Shown here one piece after another: positions 17,679 to 25,129 of a DNA stretch of 64,000 nucleotides. The first letter of the stretch is position 1; every line of letters begins with the position of its first letter. A program made the translations under genes and the position numbers. This DNA is from Chitinophaga pinensis DSM 2588. GTDB lineage: Bacteria > Bacteroidota > Bacteroidia > Chitinophagales > Chitinophagaceae. The notes under the pieces were generated by a model. That model was not told the origin of the DNA. It saw only the letters and a program-made list of their open reading frames with translations, and did not search any database. The stretch lies in the NCBI RefSeq assembly GCF_000024005.1, contig NC_013132.1:8922001-8986000 (forward strand). The letters are read 5' to 3'.

Positions 17679-18581
17679 ATGACCAAATTGAAACTCGCGC
17701 TCTTAATGAGCATCTCCCTGTTCCTTGCATCCTGCGGAAAAGACAAAGACAACGACCCAACAAACGGAGGCGGAAGCGGTAACGGAAACGGAAACGAAGT
17801 CGTATACGTAAAGCCTGCCAGCAAAAAAGGAGCAGACTTCAGTACCAACACTGATTACGGTACCTGGTACGGCAACGTAGTGAACCTGAAAAGTCACTGG
17901 TTCTATACCTGGGGTACATTGATGCCAGCTAAAACAGTACCACAGAACTGTGATTTCGTACCGATGTTCTGGGGTAAAGGGAATGTCACCACTGCCCTGA
18001 TCGACTCCGTTAAAAAACTGAAAGCAGCCGGTACTGTCAAATATGTATTAGGATTCAATGAACCTGATGCGAAAGATCAGTCCAACATGTCCGAAGATGA
18101 AGCCCTGGCCCTCTGGCCTCAGCTGGAAAGCATTGGCTTACCACTGGGTAGCCCTGCTACCCAGTGGCCTGATGTAAAATGGCTCTATACTTTCATGGAT
18201 AAAGCTATACAGCAAAAACGCCGTGTAGATTTCATTTGTGTACACATGTATGTAGGAACGGATGACGCACACTTCGTGAAAACGCTGCGGGACCTGTATA
18301 ACAAATACCAACTGCCTATCTGGATCACGGAATTTGCTACGGCAGACCATAATGCACAAACAATGGAAGCCAATATGTACAAACCGGAACAGGTACTGGC
18401 CTTCATGCAGCGTCTGCTGCCACAACTGGAAGACTTGCCTTATGTACACCGCTATTCCTGGTTCTCAAGTTCACCAATCCAACCAGCATTATGGCCTTCT
18501 TCGCTGATTGCTGCGGATGGTAAACTGACGACACTGGGACAGTGGTATGCGAATTATAAGCCTAACGCAAATATTAAGTGA
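17679..18581 (+). CDS. GH128-like glycoside hydrolase, lipoprotein
   Basis: The ATG at 17679 gives MTKLKLALLMSISLFLASCG, a lipoprotein signal; the longer frame from 17625 adds 18 unlikely residues. A Gly/Asn/Asp-rich linker (DPTNGGGSGNGNGN) follows. The catalytic barrel then has the proton donor Glu in GFNEPDAKDQSN and the nucleophile Glu in WITEFATAD, with LGSPATQWP and FICVHMYVG between. These are the signatures of the GH128 beta-1,3-glucanase family (Glyco_hydro_cc). The enzyme likely sits on the cell surface and cuts a beta-glucan; substrate is inferred from the family. Confidence 0.85.
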   Translation: MTKLKLALLMSISLFLASCGKDKDNDPTNGGGSGNGNGNEVVYVKPASKKGADFSTNTDYGTWYGNVVNLKSHWFYTWGTLMPAKTVPQNCDFVPMFWGKGNVTTALIDSVKKLKAAGTVKYVLGFNEPDAKDQSNMSEDEALALWPQLESIGLPLGSPATQWPDVKWLYTFMDKAIQQKRRVDFICVHMYVGTDDAHFVKTLRDLYNKYQLPIWITEFATADHNAQTMEANMYKPEQVLAFMQRLLPQLEDLPYVHRYSWFSSSPIQPALWPSSLIAADGKLTTLGQWYANYKPNANIK

Positions 18582-18600
18582 TTTGGCTTAGAACTAAGAA

Positions 18601-18734
18601 TTAGGAATTAAGAATTAAGAATTAAGAATTAAGAATTAAGAATTAAGAATTAAGAATTAAGAATTAAGAATTAACGCGAAGATCTCCGCTGCATTCCAAT
18701 TCTTAATTCTTAATTCCTAATTCCTAATTTCTAA
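18601..18734. repeat. Inverted heptad repeat array at a convergent junction
   Basis: From 18608 to 18670 the heptamer TTAAGAA occurs nine times without a change, preceded by one TTAGGAA. At 18698-18734 the complementary run (AATTCTTAATTCTTAATT, then AATTCCTAATTCC) follows after a 23-base spacer. The two arms can form a long AT-only hairpin between the convergent GH128-like and aldo/keto reductase genes. The stop codon TAG of the reductase (18731-18733 on the plus strand) is inside the right arm. A related repeat with TTAGGAA/TTAAGAA units lies at 59941-60078, also at a convergent junction. Confidence 0.9.
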
Positions 18735-19774
18735 TAAAACTTCGGCAGCGGGTTTAATTTCAGATTACCACGCTGATGCCAGTACGGATAAATCGTCGGC
18801 GCCTCACTGGCCGCATCCAGTTTCTTTACCTGGTCTACCGTCAGATTCCATCCTACCGCAGCAAGATTCTGTTTCAGCTGCTCTTCATTCCTGGCGCCGA
18901 TAATGATACTGGACACTGTCGGTCTTTGTAATAACCAGTTGAGCGCTACCTGCGCCACTGATTTGCCTGTTTCTGCGGCTACTTCGTCCAATGCATCCAC
19001 TACATTATATAACAGTTCATCCGGCACGGCGAATGAAGGTACCGGACTACCACCCTGGGCTACACGACTGTCAGCCGGATAAGGCTGATTACGACGGTAT
19101 TTACCACCGAGCATACCGGCAGCCAGCGGACTCCATACCAGCGCACCCACTTTCTGATCAACACCCAATGGCATCAGCTCCCACTCATACTCCCTGTTTA
19201 CCAGTGAATAATACACCTGGTGCGCCACATATTTATTCCAGCCATACCGTTCAGACACAGACAGTGATTTCATCAGGTGCCAGCCGGAAAAATTAGAAGC
19301 CGCGATATATCTGATCTTTCCACTTTGTATAAGATCGTCCAGTCCGCGTAATACCTCTTCCACAGGCGTATTACCATCAAAACCATGCATGTGATAAATA
19401 TCTATATAGTCTGTATTCAGTCGCTTCAGACTCGCTTCCACATTTTTGATCAGCTGCGAACGGCCGGAACCCTGATAATTTGCGCCGGATGCGTTACTCA
19501 TAGGAAAGGTTGACTTCGTGGATATTAACACCTTATCCCGCTTCCCCTCAATGGCTTTACCAAGGATCTCCTCAGACAAACCATCAGAATAAGTATTTGC
19601 TGTATCAAATAAGTTAACGCCGGCATCCAGACAAAGATTGACCATCCTTGTCGCCTCATCTGCCTGCGTACTACCCCATGCCTTGAAAAATTCATTACTT
19701 CCGCCGAAAGTGGCCGTACCGAATGTCAATACCGGCACCTGCAATCCTGATCCTCCTAAAAATCTGTATTCCAT
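18731..19774 (-). CDS. Aldo/keto reductase
   Basis: From ATG at 19774 (MEYRFLGGSGLQVPVLTFGTATFGG) the protein has 347 residues; a longer frame adds 13 poor residues. It has the AKR catalytic Asp/Tyr motif in LFDTANTYSDG, the Lys in KVLISTKSTF and the His in YIDIYHMHGFD. The NADPH-binding end reads PTVSSIIIGARNEEQLKQNL. These enzymes are cytoplasmic TIM barrels that reduce carbonyls with NADPH. The sequence is of the YghZ/potassium-channel-beta-like branch. The stop codon lies within the heptad repeat. The substrate is unknown. Confidence 0.93.
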   Translation of the reverse strand: MEYRFLGGSGLQVPVLTFGTATFGGSNEFFKAWGSTQADEATRMVNLCLDAGVNLFDTANTYSDGLSEEILGKAIEGKRDKVLISTKSTFPMSNASGANYQGSGRSQLIKNVEASLKRLNTDYIDIYHMHGFDGNTPVEEVLRGLDDLIQSGKIRYIAASNFSGWHLMKSLSVSERYGWNKYVAHQVYYSLVNREYEWELMPLGVDQKVGALVWSPLAAGMLGGKYRRNQPYPADSRVAQGGSPVPSFAVPDELLYNVVDALDEVAAETGKSVAQVALNWLLQRPTVSSIIIGARNEEQLKQNLAAVGWNLTVDQVKKLDAASEAPTIYPYWHQRGNLKLNPLPKFY

Positions 19775-19993
19775 TTTATTCACGTTAAATATTAAAGAAT
19801 TAGATAGTTGCACAAAGGTGATAATTCCGTGATTTTCAACCCTTGTACTTTTTACAGATATATCTGTAAATTTAAAGGAAATCGCCTTTCCCGTCCGGCT
19901 ATCTCAAAAAATAGCAGGGACTGCCACAACTACAGGAACCGGTACTTTTGCATATTTTTTGTGATACCGTATACATACTAATAGTTACAAATC

Positions 19994-20290
19994 ATGGCAA
20001 CATTTTCAGAGATTATAAATAGTGACAAACCCGTGTTAGTTGATTTCTTTGCTACCTGGTGTGGCCCCTGTAAAATGCAGGCGCCTATACTGGACCAGCT
20101 GAAGCAGAAAGTAGGTGATGCTGCCACTATTTTAAAAGTAGACGTAGATAAAAATCCGGCCGCTGCCAATGCATACAATGTACAGGGTGTACCTACCCTG
20201 ATCCTTTTCAAACAGGGAAAGATTGTATGGCGTCAATCTGGCGTGGTACCGGCCAGCAACCTTGAACAGATTGTCAGGCAGAATGCCTGA
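19994..20290 (+). CDS. Thioredoxin
   Basis: The 98-residue protein is a single thioredoxin domain with the WCGPC active site ([16 protein letters not shown], residues 19-34) and the cis-proline loop [12 protein letters not shown]. It reduces disulfides in the cytoplasm with electrons from thioredoxin reductase. It has no signal peptide. It is about ten residues shorter than the classical protein but complete. An 18-base inverted repeat follows. Confidence 0.95.
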   Translation: MATFSEIINSDKPVLVDFFATWCGPCKMQAPILDQLKQKVGDAATILKVDVDKNPAAANAYNVQGVPTLILFKQGKIVWRQSGVVPASNLEQIVRQNA

Positions 20291-20308
20291 GCCGTTCAGC
20301 AATAAATG

Positions 20309-20367
20309 ATGCTACAATATGAAGTATGATGAGAATTTATATATCTTAGTACTTCACATTGTAGCAT
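20309..20367. repeat. Long inverted repeat between the thioredoxin and membrane protein genes
   Basis: ATGCTACAATATGAAGTA (20309-20326) pairs with TACTTCACATTGTAGCAT (20350-20367) at 17 of 18 positions, around a 23-base AT-rich loop. It starts 18 bases after the thioredoxin stop and ends six bases before the next ATG. It could act as a terminator or as a leader structure that controls the next gene; no T tract follows. Confidence 0.75.
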
Positions 20368-20373
20368 TGTAAT

Positions 20374-21180
20374 ATGAAAGAAATGTTTAAAACCCTATCC
20401 CAACTGGGCGATTTTGTTGATCCCGCCACTATCATTACAGGCGCTGTTTTATATGGAATCGGCGCATTACTACTAACACTGATCCTGCTGATCGTCTTCC
20501 GTAAGAGAGTACTGGTTCCCCGCAAATATACCGCCCTTCGCATCCTGGCTTATAGTTATTTCGTGATATTGCCGCTCCTGGCTGGCTTTTTCGGTATGAA
20601 ATGGGGCTTCTTCAACGGGCTGCGAAAAGATATCAAAGCACACACGTCGGTTTATATAGAACATATTCCCTCGTCTATTGATGCAAAGACATCCGCTGCT
20701 GTAAGCAACTATCTGCGTGATAATAATGCCTCCCTGTCTAATCTCACTACGGACCAGCTGATAGATGCCGTAGCTGAAGTCATTTATACACAATACGATT
20801 CATTGCTTGCACAACAGCAGACTTTACAGCAAGGAAGCAATGTCATTTTACCTTGGTTGCTGAAACTGACCAAAGGCAAAGGCATGGCGCAGTTTGCCAA
20901 ACATACCATTCACAAACTGCTGAAGGAAAAATTGGGACTGGATGAAGACGTCAGTAAAGAGCTGATGGCTTCCCGCATCGATGAAGTACTTCGGACGGGC
21001 TTATTTGCCAAAATCGCGATGATCCAGGTAGATCATTTCCTGAAAAGCATACAAAAAGGGATCCTGATTACCCTTTGTCTGCTGATGGCGATTCCCCTGG
21101 TGGAGATTACTATCGCCCATTATCTGTTGAAAAAGAAGAAAGCAACCCCACAACCACAACCCGCTATGTCGCAGGTTTAA
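20374..21180 (+). CDS. Membrane protein with helical periplasmic or cytoplasmic domain, unknown function
   Basis: The 268-residue protein has two N-terminal membrane helices (TGAVLYGIGALLLTLILLIVF and YFVILPLLAGFFGMKWGFF) and one near the C-terminus (GILITLCLLMAIPLVEITIAHYLL). Between them lies a 160-residue soluble helical part rich in Gln and Lys (DSLLAQQQTLQQGSNVILPW). No known motif is visible. The start is only six bases after a long inverted repeat. The family is not recognised. Confidence 0.7.
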   Translation: MKEMFKTLSQLGDFVDPATIITGAVLYGIGALLLTLILLIVFRKRVLVPRKYTALRILAYSYFVILPLLAGFFGMKWGFFNGLRKDIKAHTSVYIEHIPSSIDAKTSAAVSNYLRDNNASLSNLTTDQLIDAVAEVIYTQYDSLLAQQQTLQQGSNVILPWLLKLTKGKGMAQFAKHTIHKLLKEKLGLDEDVSKELMASRIDEVLRTGLFAKIAMIQVDHFLKSIQKGILITLCLLMAIPLVEITIAHYLLKKKKATPQPQPAMSQV

Positions 21181-21280
21181 CCACTTATACCTCTAAAAGC
21201 GCATTTTATGCCATTTGGCCCCCTGGTCAGTGAATATGCTGGTAAATTCACGGCATATTCACTGATTAACAAGCGGGTTT

Positions 21281-22156
21281 ATGGTAAAGTCAACACAGGC
21301 CATAGCACTGAAATATGCGCATTTTATAGACGCTGCGTACCAGGTAAAGGAACAGAGTCCGTCACAGGAACAATACCCCTTCTTCCCACCGGGTTATACG
21401 CTGGTCTATAATCTTCACAGGAAAGATACCGGTAAAGGCAAGGCAGGACTCGCATATAGTGGTTTTCTGGCCAGAAGTAACTTTTCACCGGATGCACCTA
21501 CTACTTATGTGCTGGCGCTCAGAGGATCTGCTGAGTTTCTTGACTGGGCAGAGCGGCTCGATATACTCCCTTCTCCAAGCCCTTTTGGCAATAACAGTGG
21601 AAATGTCGTATCCGGATTTCTGGATATGTACAACGGAATGACCTTTTCAGAGCCCGGGCAAACAAAACCCAAAGGGCTGTTAAAATATATCAGATATAGC
21701 ATCCATTATACCAATATGCAGTCGGAAGATGACACACAGCCTATGGTATGTACCGGTCATGGTCTGGGTGCGGCGATGGCTACGCTGTTTGCCGTGGGAG
21801 ATGCTTACACCCTGCATCCCTGCCGCTTATACACATTTGGATCGCCTTGTGTGGGTGACGCTGCTTTTGTTTCTTTTCACAATTCGCTGATCACAACCAG
21901 CGAGAGGTATTACAATCTGCCTGACCTTATACCTACACTGCTGGATGCATTTGGTTACGACCATGTGCACAATGGCATACCCCTGGATTCACTGGGGGAT
22001 GCCTCCCTCGGATGGTTACCTGATTGTACACATTCCCTCAGAACATACATGTACATGCTCGGCGCTGCTAACACAGTGCTGAGCGAGAATTGCCTTATCT
22101 CCGATATAGACGATGACGTCATGATTAAAAAATTGAGTTTTCGAAGAAGATATTAG
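21281..22156 (+). CDS. Class 3 lipase-like alpha/beta hydrolase
   Basis: The 291-residue protein has the class 3 lipase layout. A strand YVLALRGSAEFLDWAERLD carries the oxyanion-hole region, and the nucleophile elbow reads CTGHGLGAAMATL, where the usual Ser of GHSLGG is replaced by Gly (GHGLG). After that comes RLYTFGSPCVGDAAFVSFHN, with the Asp region of DLIPTLLDAFGYDHVHNGIPL. Loss of the nucleophile, if the alignment is right, would make it catalytically dead by the standard mechanism. It has no signal peptide. It ends at a T-rich terminator. Confidence 0.75.
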   Translation: MVKSTQAIALKYAHFIDAAYQVKEQSPSQEQYPFFPPGYTLVYNLHRKDTGKGKAGLAYSGFLARSNFSPDAPTTYVLALRGSAEFLDWAERLDILPSPSPFGNNSGNVVSGFLDMYNGMTFSEPGQTKPKGLLKYIRYSIHYTNMQSEDDTQPMVCTGHGLGAAMATLFAVGDAYTLHPCRLYTFGSPCVGDAAFVSFHNSLITTSERYYNLPDLIPTLLDAFGYDHVHNGIPLDSLGDASLGWLPDCTHSLRTYMYMLGAANTVLSENCLISDIDDDVMIKKLSFRRRY

Positions 22157-22184
22157 TTCACTATGGTTATGTTAATCAGGAAGT

Positions 22185-22222
22185 AAAGCCGCTTCGTTTA
22201 TACGAGGGGGCCTTTTTCTTTT
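22185..22222 (+). terminator. Rho-independent terminator of the lipase-like gene
   Basis: An imperfect stem (AAAGCC with GGCCTTT, CTTCGT with ACGAGG, loop TTAT) is followed by CTTTTTCTTTTT. It begins 28 bases after the stop codon. Confidence 0.75.
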
Positions 22223-22244
22223 TAGAAAGGCTATAAACGGGAAA

Positions 22245-22276
22245 ACCGCGCACCCCTTTATAAAAGGATCCGCGGT
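22245..22276 (-). terminator. Hairpin terminating the AhpD-like gene
   Basis: ACCGCG (22245-22250) pairs with CGCGGT (22271-22276); CCTTT/AAAGG pairs inside. On the minus strand the stem is followed by TTTTCCCG. It is 27 bases past the stop of the minus-strand gene. Confidence 0.65.
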
Positions 22277-22302
22277 CGTCCATATATGATTAAGCAGAAT
22301 TG

Positions 22303-22839
22303 TTAAGATAATGCTGGTGCAGCAGGGAAATCAAGCGGCACTTTCGTTGCAGCATACAGATAGTTGGTCACTACCTTATCACCAATCACGATGATCACAT
22401 CTACCAGGTTTTCGTTTGTAAAACCTGCAGCAAAGAATGCATCTACCAGCGCAGGATCCACTTTACCCTTGTTTTCCACCTGGTTTTTAACCAGTGCAGC
22501 CAGTGCGTTCAGCTTAGGATCGAAAGAGGCGCTACCTTTGCGGATCTCTATGATCTGTTCATCAGAAAAGCCGTTCAGTTTACCAATATAAGTGTGTGCC
22601 GCCAGACAGTAGTCACAATCATTCACCTGGCTTACAACCAGATTCACTACTTCCTTCTCTTTTGCTTTCAATGAGGTTTTACCGGTTGATAATGCCAGGT
22701 AGGTAGCCAATGCATTTTCAGAATAAGCCATTGTTGCATACAGGTTAGGCACTTTACCCAGACCTTTTTTCAGATTGTCAAACAGTGTCTGATTGTTGGC
22801 ACTTACTTCTTCTCTTGATGGAACATTGAACGTTTTCAT
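22303..22839 (-). CDS. Carboxymuconolactone decarboxylase / AhpD-like protein
   Basis: From ATG at 22839 the protein has 178 residues, MKTFNVPSREEVSANNQTLF. It contains the AhpD-like motif in VNDCDYCLAAHTYIGKLNGFS (CxxC..H), which in this family forms a redox-active disulfide. A longer frame would add 19 poor residues. Members are alkylhydroperoxidase-like enzymes that protect against organic peroxides; the electron donor here is unknown. It is divergent from the Ro60 gene with a 256-base shared upstream region. Confidence 0.9.
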   Translation of the reverse strand: MKTFNVPSREEVSANNQTLFDNLKKGLGKVPNLYATMAYSENALATYLALSTGKTSLKAKEKEVVNLVVSQVNDCDYCLAAHTYIGKLNGFSDEQIIEIRKGSASFDPKLNALAALVKNQVENKGKVDPALVDAFFAAGFTNENLVDVIIVIGDKVVTNYLYAATKVPLDFPAAPALS

Positions 22840-23095
22840 TTTTTTATGTTTGATGTGTGTGTGTTTGTCGTTATTGACGATGTAAAATTGCAACAAAGTC
22901 TATCGCCGGAAAATGGATACTCTTCCCTATGTCTTGTACATTTTTCCCCGGCAGGCCGTTTCTGTATCTATATTATATACCCGCACAAAGGCCATCACCC
23001 ACTTTTTTTTAAAAATCCCGGAAAAAATTTCTCCTGCGCAAAAAAAGTGCGCACATGCCTTCCAACTTTGTATCATCAAACAAAAACAAACGGTC

Positions 23096-24622
23096 ATGAG
23101 ATTCAACAAGCTCAAAACTATCAAACAAGTAGTCAACCATGCAGGAGCAGCGGCATACACCCTGACACCTGAAATGGAACTGTACAGTGCTGTAGTTACT
23201 GCTTCTCTGCAAGACCAGTTTTATGAGAAAAGCACAGAGAAGCTGGAACGTCTGCGTACACTGATCGCTAAAAATGATCCTGGATTCGTAGCAAGACTTG
23301 CAGTCTACACCAGGGAAAGGATGTATCTGCGTTCAGTACCAACGGTATTGACAGTGGAACTGGCTAAAGTGCACAAAGGAGACAACCTGGTAGGTAAACT
23401 GACAGGACGCGTTATCCAGCGGGCCGACGAGATTACAGAAATACTGGCCTACTATGCAGTGGCAAACGAAAGGAAAGAGACTAAAAAGCTCAATCACCTG
23501 AGTAAGCAGCTGCAAAAAGGACTCGCTGTTGCTTTCAACAAATTCGACGAATACCAGTTCGCTAAATATAACCGTAAGACGGATATCACCTTGAAAGATG
23601 CGCTGTTCATTGTACATCCGAAAGCAAAGGATGACGCACAGCAGGCACTGTTCAATAAGATAGTAGAAGATAACCTGGATACGCCTTATACATGGGAAAC
23701 TGCATTATCCGCAGCTGGTCAGGCGAAATACGATTCTGAATACGCTAAAAAAGAAGCTTTCAAATGGGTATGGACGGAACTGATAGAAAGCGGAAAACTG
23801 GGATATATGGCGGCATTGAGAAACGTGCGTAACATGCTTGATTACAATGTCGATACACAATACCTGAAGAAGGTATTTCAAATGCTGGCCGATAAAAAGG
23901 CTGTCATGAATGCAAAACAGTTGCCATTCCGTTACCTGTCTGCCTACAGAGAGATTAAGAATATCCGGCACGGTTATATCACCGAACTGAAAAGAGCACT
24001 GGAAAAAGCATTACAGACCAGCGTAGCACACCTGAAAGGATTTGACGAGTATACAAAGGTTGTCATCGCGTGCGACGTTTCCGGTTCCATGCAGCAACCA
24101 ATATCTGCAAAGAGCACCGTTTTACTGTATGACATCGGTCTCTTACTGGCCATGTTGTTACAACATAAATGTAAGCACGTCGTGACAGGTATGTTCGGTG
24201 ATTCCTGGAAAACAGTGAGTATGTCTCCGGATAATATTCTCGGCAACATCGATGAATTCTACAGACGAGAAGGTGAAGTGGGTTATTCCACGAATGGTTA
24301 CCTGGTGCTGGATGATCTGATCAATAAAAGATATGTAGCTGATAAGATTATGTTGTTTACCGACGGACAGTTGTGGGATAGCAATACGGGTAATACCAGT
24401 GCATCCAACAGCATGTCAGCTAAATGGACAAAATACAAGCAGATAGCGCCAAACGCAAAGCTTTACCTGTTCAATCTGGCGGGTTACAATACCGTACCGC
24501 TGGATGTGCGTCAGGATGATGTTTTCCTCATTGCGGGATGGAGTGACAAGATCTTCGGAGTCCTGGATGCGATTGACAAAGGAGGAGACGCCATCACTGA
24601 AATTGCCGGCCTTGCTTTATAG
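23096..24622 (+). CDS. rsr: Ro60 orthologue (TROVE domain plus von Willebrand A domain)
   Basis: From ATG at 23096 the protein has 508 residues; the extra frame upstream is rich in poor residues. The N-terminal 300 residues are all-helical TROVE repeats with the family signatures KLERLRTLIAKNDPGFVARLAVYTRERMYLRSVP, GYMAALRNVRNML and LPFRYLSAYREIKN. Residues 320-508 are a vWA domain with a complete MIDAS: DVSGSM (Asp327, Ser329, Ser331), the Thr in GYSTNGYL and Asp423 in FTDG. Ro60 forms a ring that binds misfolded RNA in its channel and a Y RNA on its rim. Four structured RNAs with Y-RNA and tRNA-mimic features follow within 60-650 bases on the same strand. No RtcB, RtcA or PNPase gene is nearby. 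A near-consensus promoter box (CAACTTTG, 23063-23070) precedes the start. Confidence 0.94.
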   Translation: MRFNKLKTIKQVVNHAGAAAYTLTPEMELYSAVVTASLQDQFYEKSTEKLERLRTLIAKNDPGFVARLAVYTRERMYLRSVPTVLTVELAKVHKGDNLVGKLTGRVIQRADEITEILAYYAVANERKETKKLNHLSKQLQKGLAVAFNKFDEYQFAKYNRKTDITLKDALFIVHPKAKDDAQQALFNKIVEDNLDTPYTWETALSAAGQAKYDSEYAKKEAFKWVWTELIESGKLGYMAALRNVRNMLDYNVDTQYLKKVFQMLADKKAVMNAKQLPFRYLSAYREIKNIRHGYITELKRALEKALQTSVAHLKGFDEYTKVVIACDVSGSMQQPISAKSTVLLYDIGLLLAMLLQHKCKHVVTGMFGDSWKTVSMSPDNILGNIDEFYRREGEVGYSTNGYLVLDDLINKRYVADKIMLFTDGQLWDSNTGNTSASNSMSAKWTKYKQIAPNAKLYLFNLAGYNTVPLDVRQDDVFLIAGWSDKIFGVLDAIDKGGDAITEIAGLAL

Positions 24623-24647
24623 CAGTTCATTATTGTTAACCTTATTC

Positions 24648-24676
24648 ATACATCCCTCCAAAAGGGAGGGATGTAT
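24648..24676 (+). terminator. Strong hairpin after the Ro60 gene
   Basis: ATACATCCCTCC (24648-24659) pairs perfectly with GGAGGGATGTAT (24665-24676), loop AAAAG. It lies 25 bases past the Ro60 stop and eight bases before the first tRNA-like RNA. No T tract follows, so it may be a processing site or stabilising structure rather than a terminator. Confidence 0.7.
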
Positions 24677-24683
24677 AATACCC

Positions 24684-24875
24684 GGCCCTGTAGCTTAAGC
24701 GGAAAAAGCCCGTGGAAAAATATTACCATGGAGTGTACGGATCATACCGTTGCCGGTACGCCTGGCAATGGTCAGAATTTACAGTGCACCGAAATCTGAA
24801 GTATCGAAAGTAGGGATGCGTATTTACAGTCGTACTGCCTGAAGGGGAATGCAGGTTCGAGTCCTGCCAGGGCTA
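24684..24875 (+). ncRNA. tRNA-like RNA with a 140-base insertion in place of the anticodon arm
   Basis: The ends form a tRNA: GGCCCTG (24684-24690) pairs with CAGGGCT (24868-24874, one G-U), then discriminator A. Next to it are TA, a D stem GCTT/AAGC (24693-24696, 24706-24709) with GG in its loop, and a perfect T arm GCAGG-TTCGAGT-CCTGC (24851-24867). Between D and T arms, where a tRNA has about 25 bases, lie 141. They include a hairpin CCGTGG/CCATGG (24710-24731) and an eight-pair hairpin CCGTTGCC/GGCAATGG. No anticodon loop is recognisable and no CCA is encoded. It is not a group I intron by size. I read it as a Ro60-linked tRNA mimic; the GTGTCGT motif of the next three RNAs is absent here. 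Confidence 0.65.
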
Positions 24876-24876
24876 C

Positions 24877-24972
24877 AAAACATAACGACGAGTGTCGTGG
24901 GTAAGTGTTACTTCGCTCTTTTAGGTAGAACACAAAGACACTTCCAGTAGTTACCTCTGTTGTTTATGTTTT
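24877..24972 (+). ncRNA. Y RNA-like RNA A (no tRNA module)
   Basis: The ends form a stem: AAAACATAA (24877-24885) with TTATGTTTT (24964-24972), then CGAC with GTTG after one bulged T. The 5' strand then has the shared motif GTGTCGT (24892-24898), mostly unpaired, followed by GGTAA paired with TTACC (24951-24955) and GTGT with ACAC. The apical part is a simple hairpin. The shape (long terminal stem, one-sided bulge near the ends, variable apical part) is that of a Y RNA, whose bulged stem binds Ro60. It is 96 bases long and has no T or D arm. Confidence 0.7.
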
Positions 24973-24980
24973 AAAATCTT

Positions 24981-25126
24981 AGAACGGGTGTCGTAGAGCA
25001 GTAATACATCGACTCCAATTCGACTAAATCTCTCACGGGGGTTGAAATCCCCCTCCGTCGAAAGGCGGGTGGCCGAGTGCATAGGCAGAGATCCAACAAC
25101 TTATTGTTCGAATATTACCCCGTTCT
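24981..25126 (+). ncRNA. Y RNA-like RNA B with permuted tRNA-like module
   Basis: Terminal stem AGAACGGG (24981-24988) pairs perfectly with CCCGTTCT (25119-25126). A 12-base bulge on the 5' strand holds TGTCGT. The inner stem GTAATA..TCGA (25001-25012) pairs with TCGA.TATTAC (25108-25118). Inside is a tRNA in permuted order: ATCTCT (25028-25033, anticodon-stem place), T arm GGGGG-TTGAAAT-CCCCC (25037-25053), acceptor stem TCCGTC/GGCGGG capped by a GAAA tetraloop (25054-25069), D arm GCC-GAGTGCATA-GGC (25072-25086) and AGAGAT (25087-25092) closing on ATCTCT. The D arm with TGGCCGAGTG resembles tRNA-Leu/Ser. The module fits the tRNA mimicry known for YrlA-type bacterial Y RNAs. Confidence 0.82.
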
Positions 25127-25129
25127 TAT

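Noticed and set aside
18601..18734. CRISPR-like array
   Set aside because: The unit is 7 bases without spacers, and no cas genes are present; it is a simple tandem repeat with an inverted partner.
22913..23095. N-terminal extension of Ro60
   Set aside because: The upstream codons encode residues with no TROVE similarity (AITHFFLKIPEKIS...) and contain promoter-like sequence; the ATG at 23096 starts the typical N-terminus.
24684..24875. Group I intron-containing tRNA
   Set aside because: The insertion is 141 bases, far shorter than any group I intron, with no conserved core; its boundaries do not sit in an anticodon loop.
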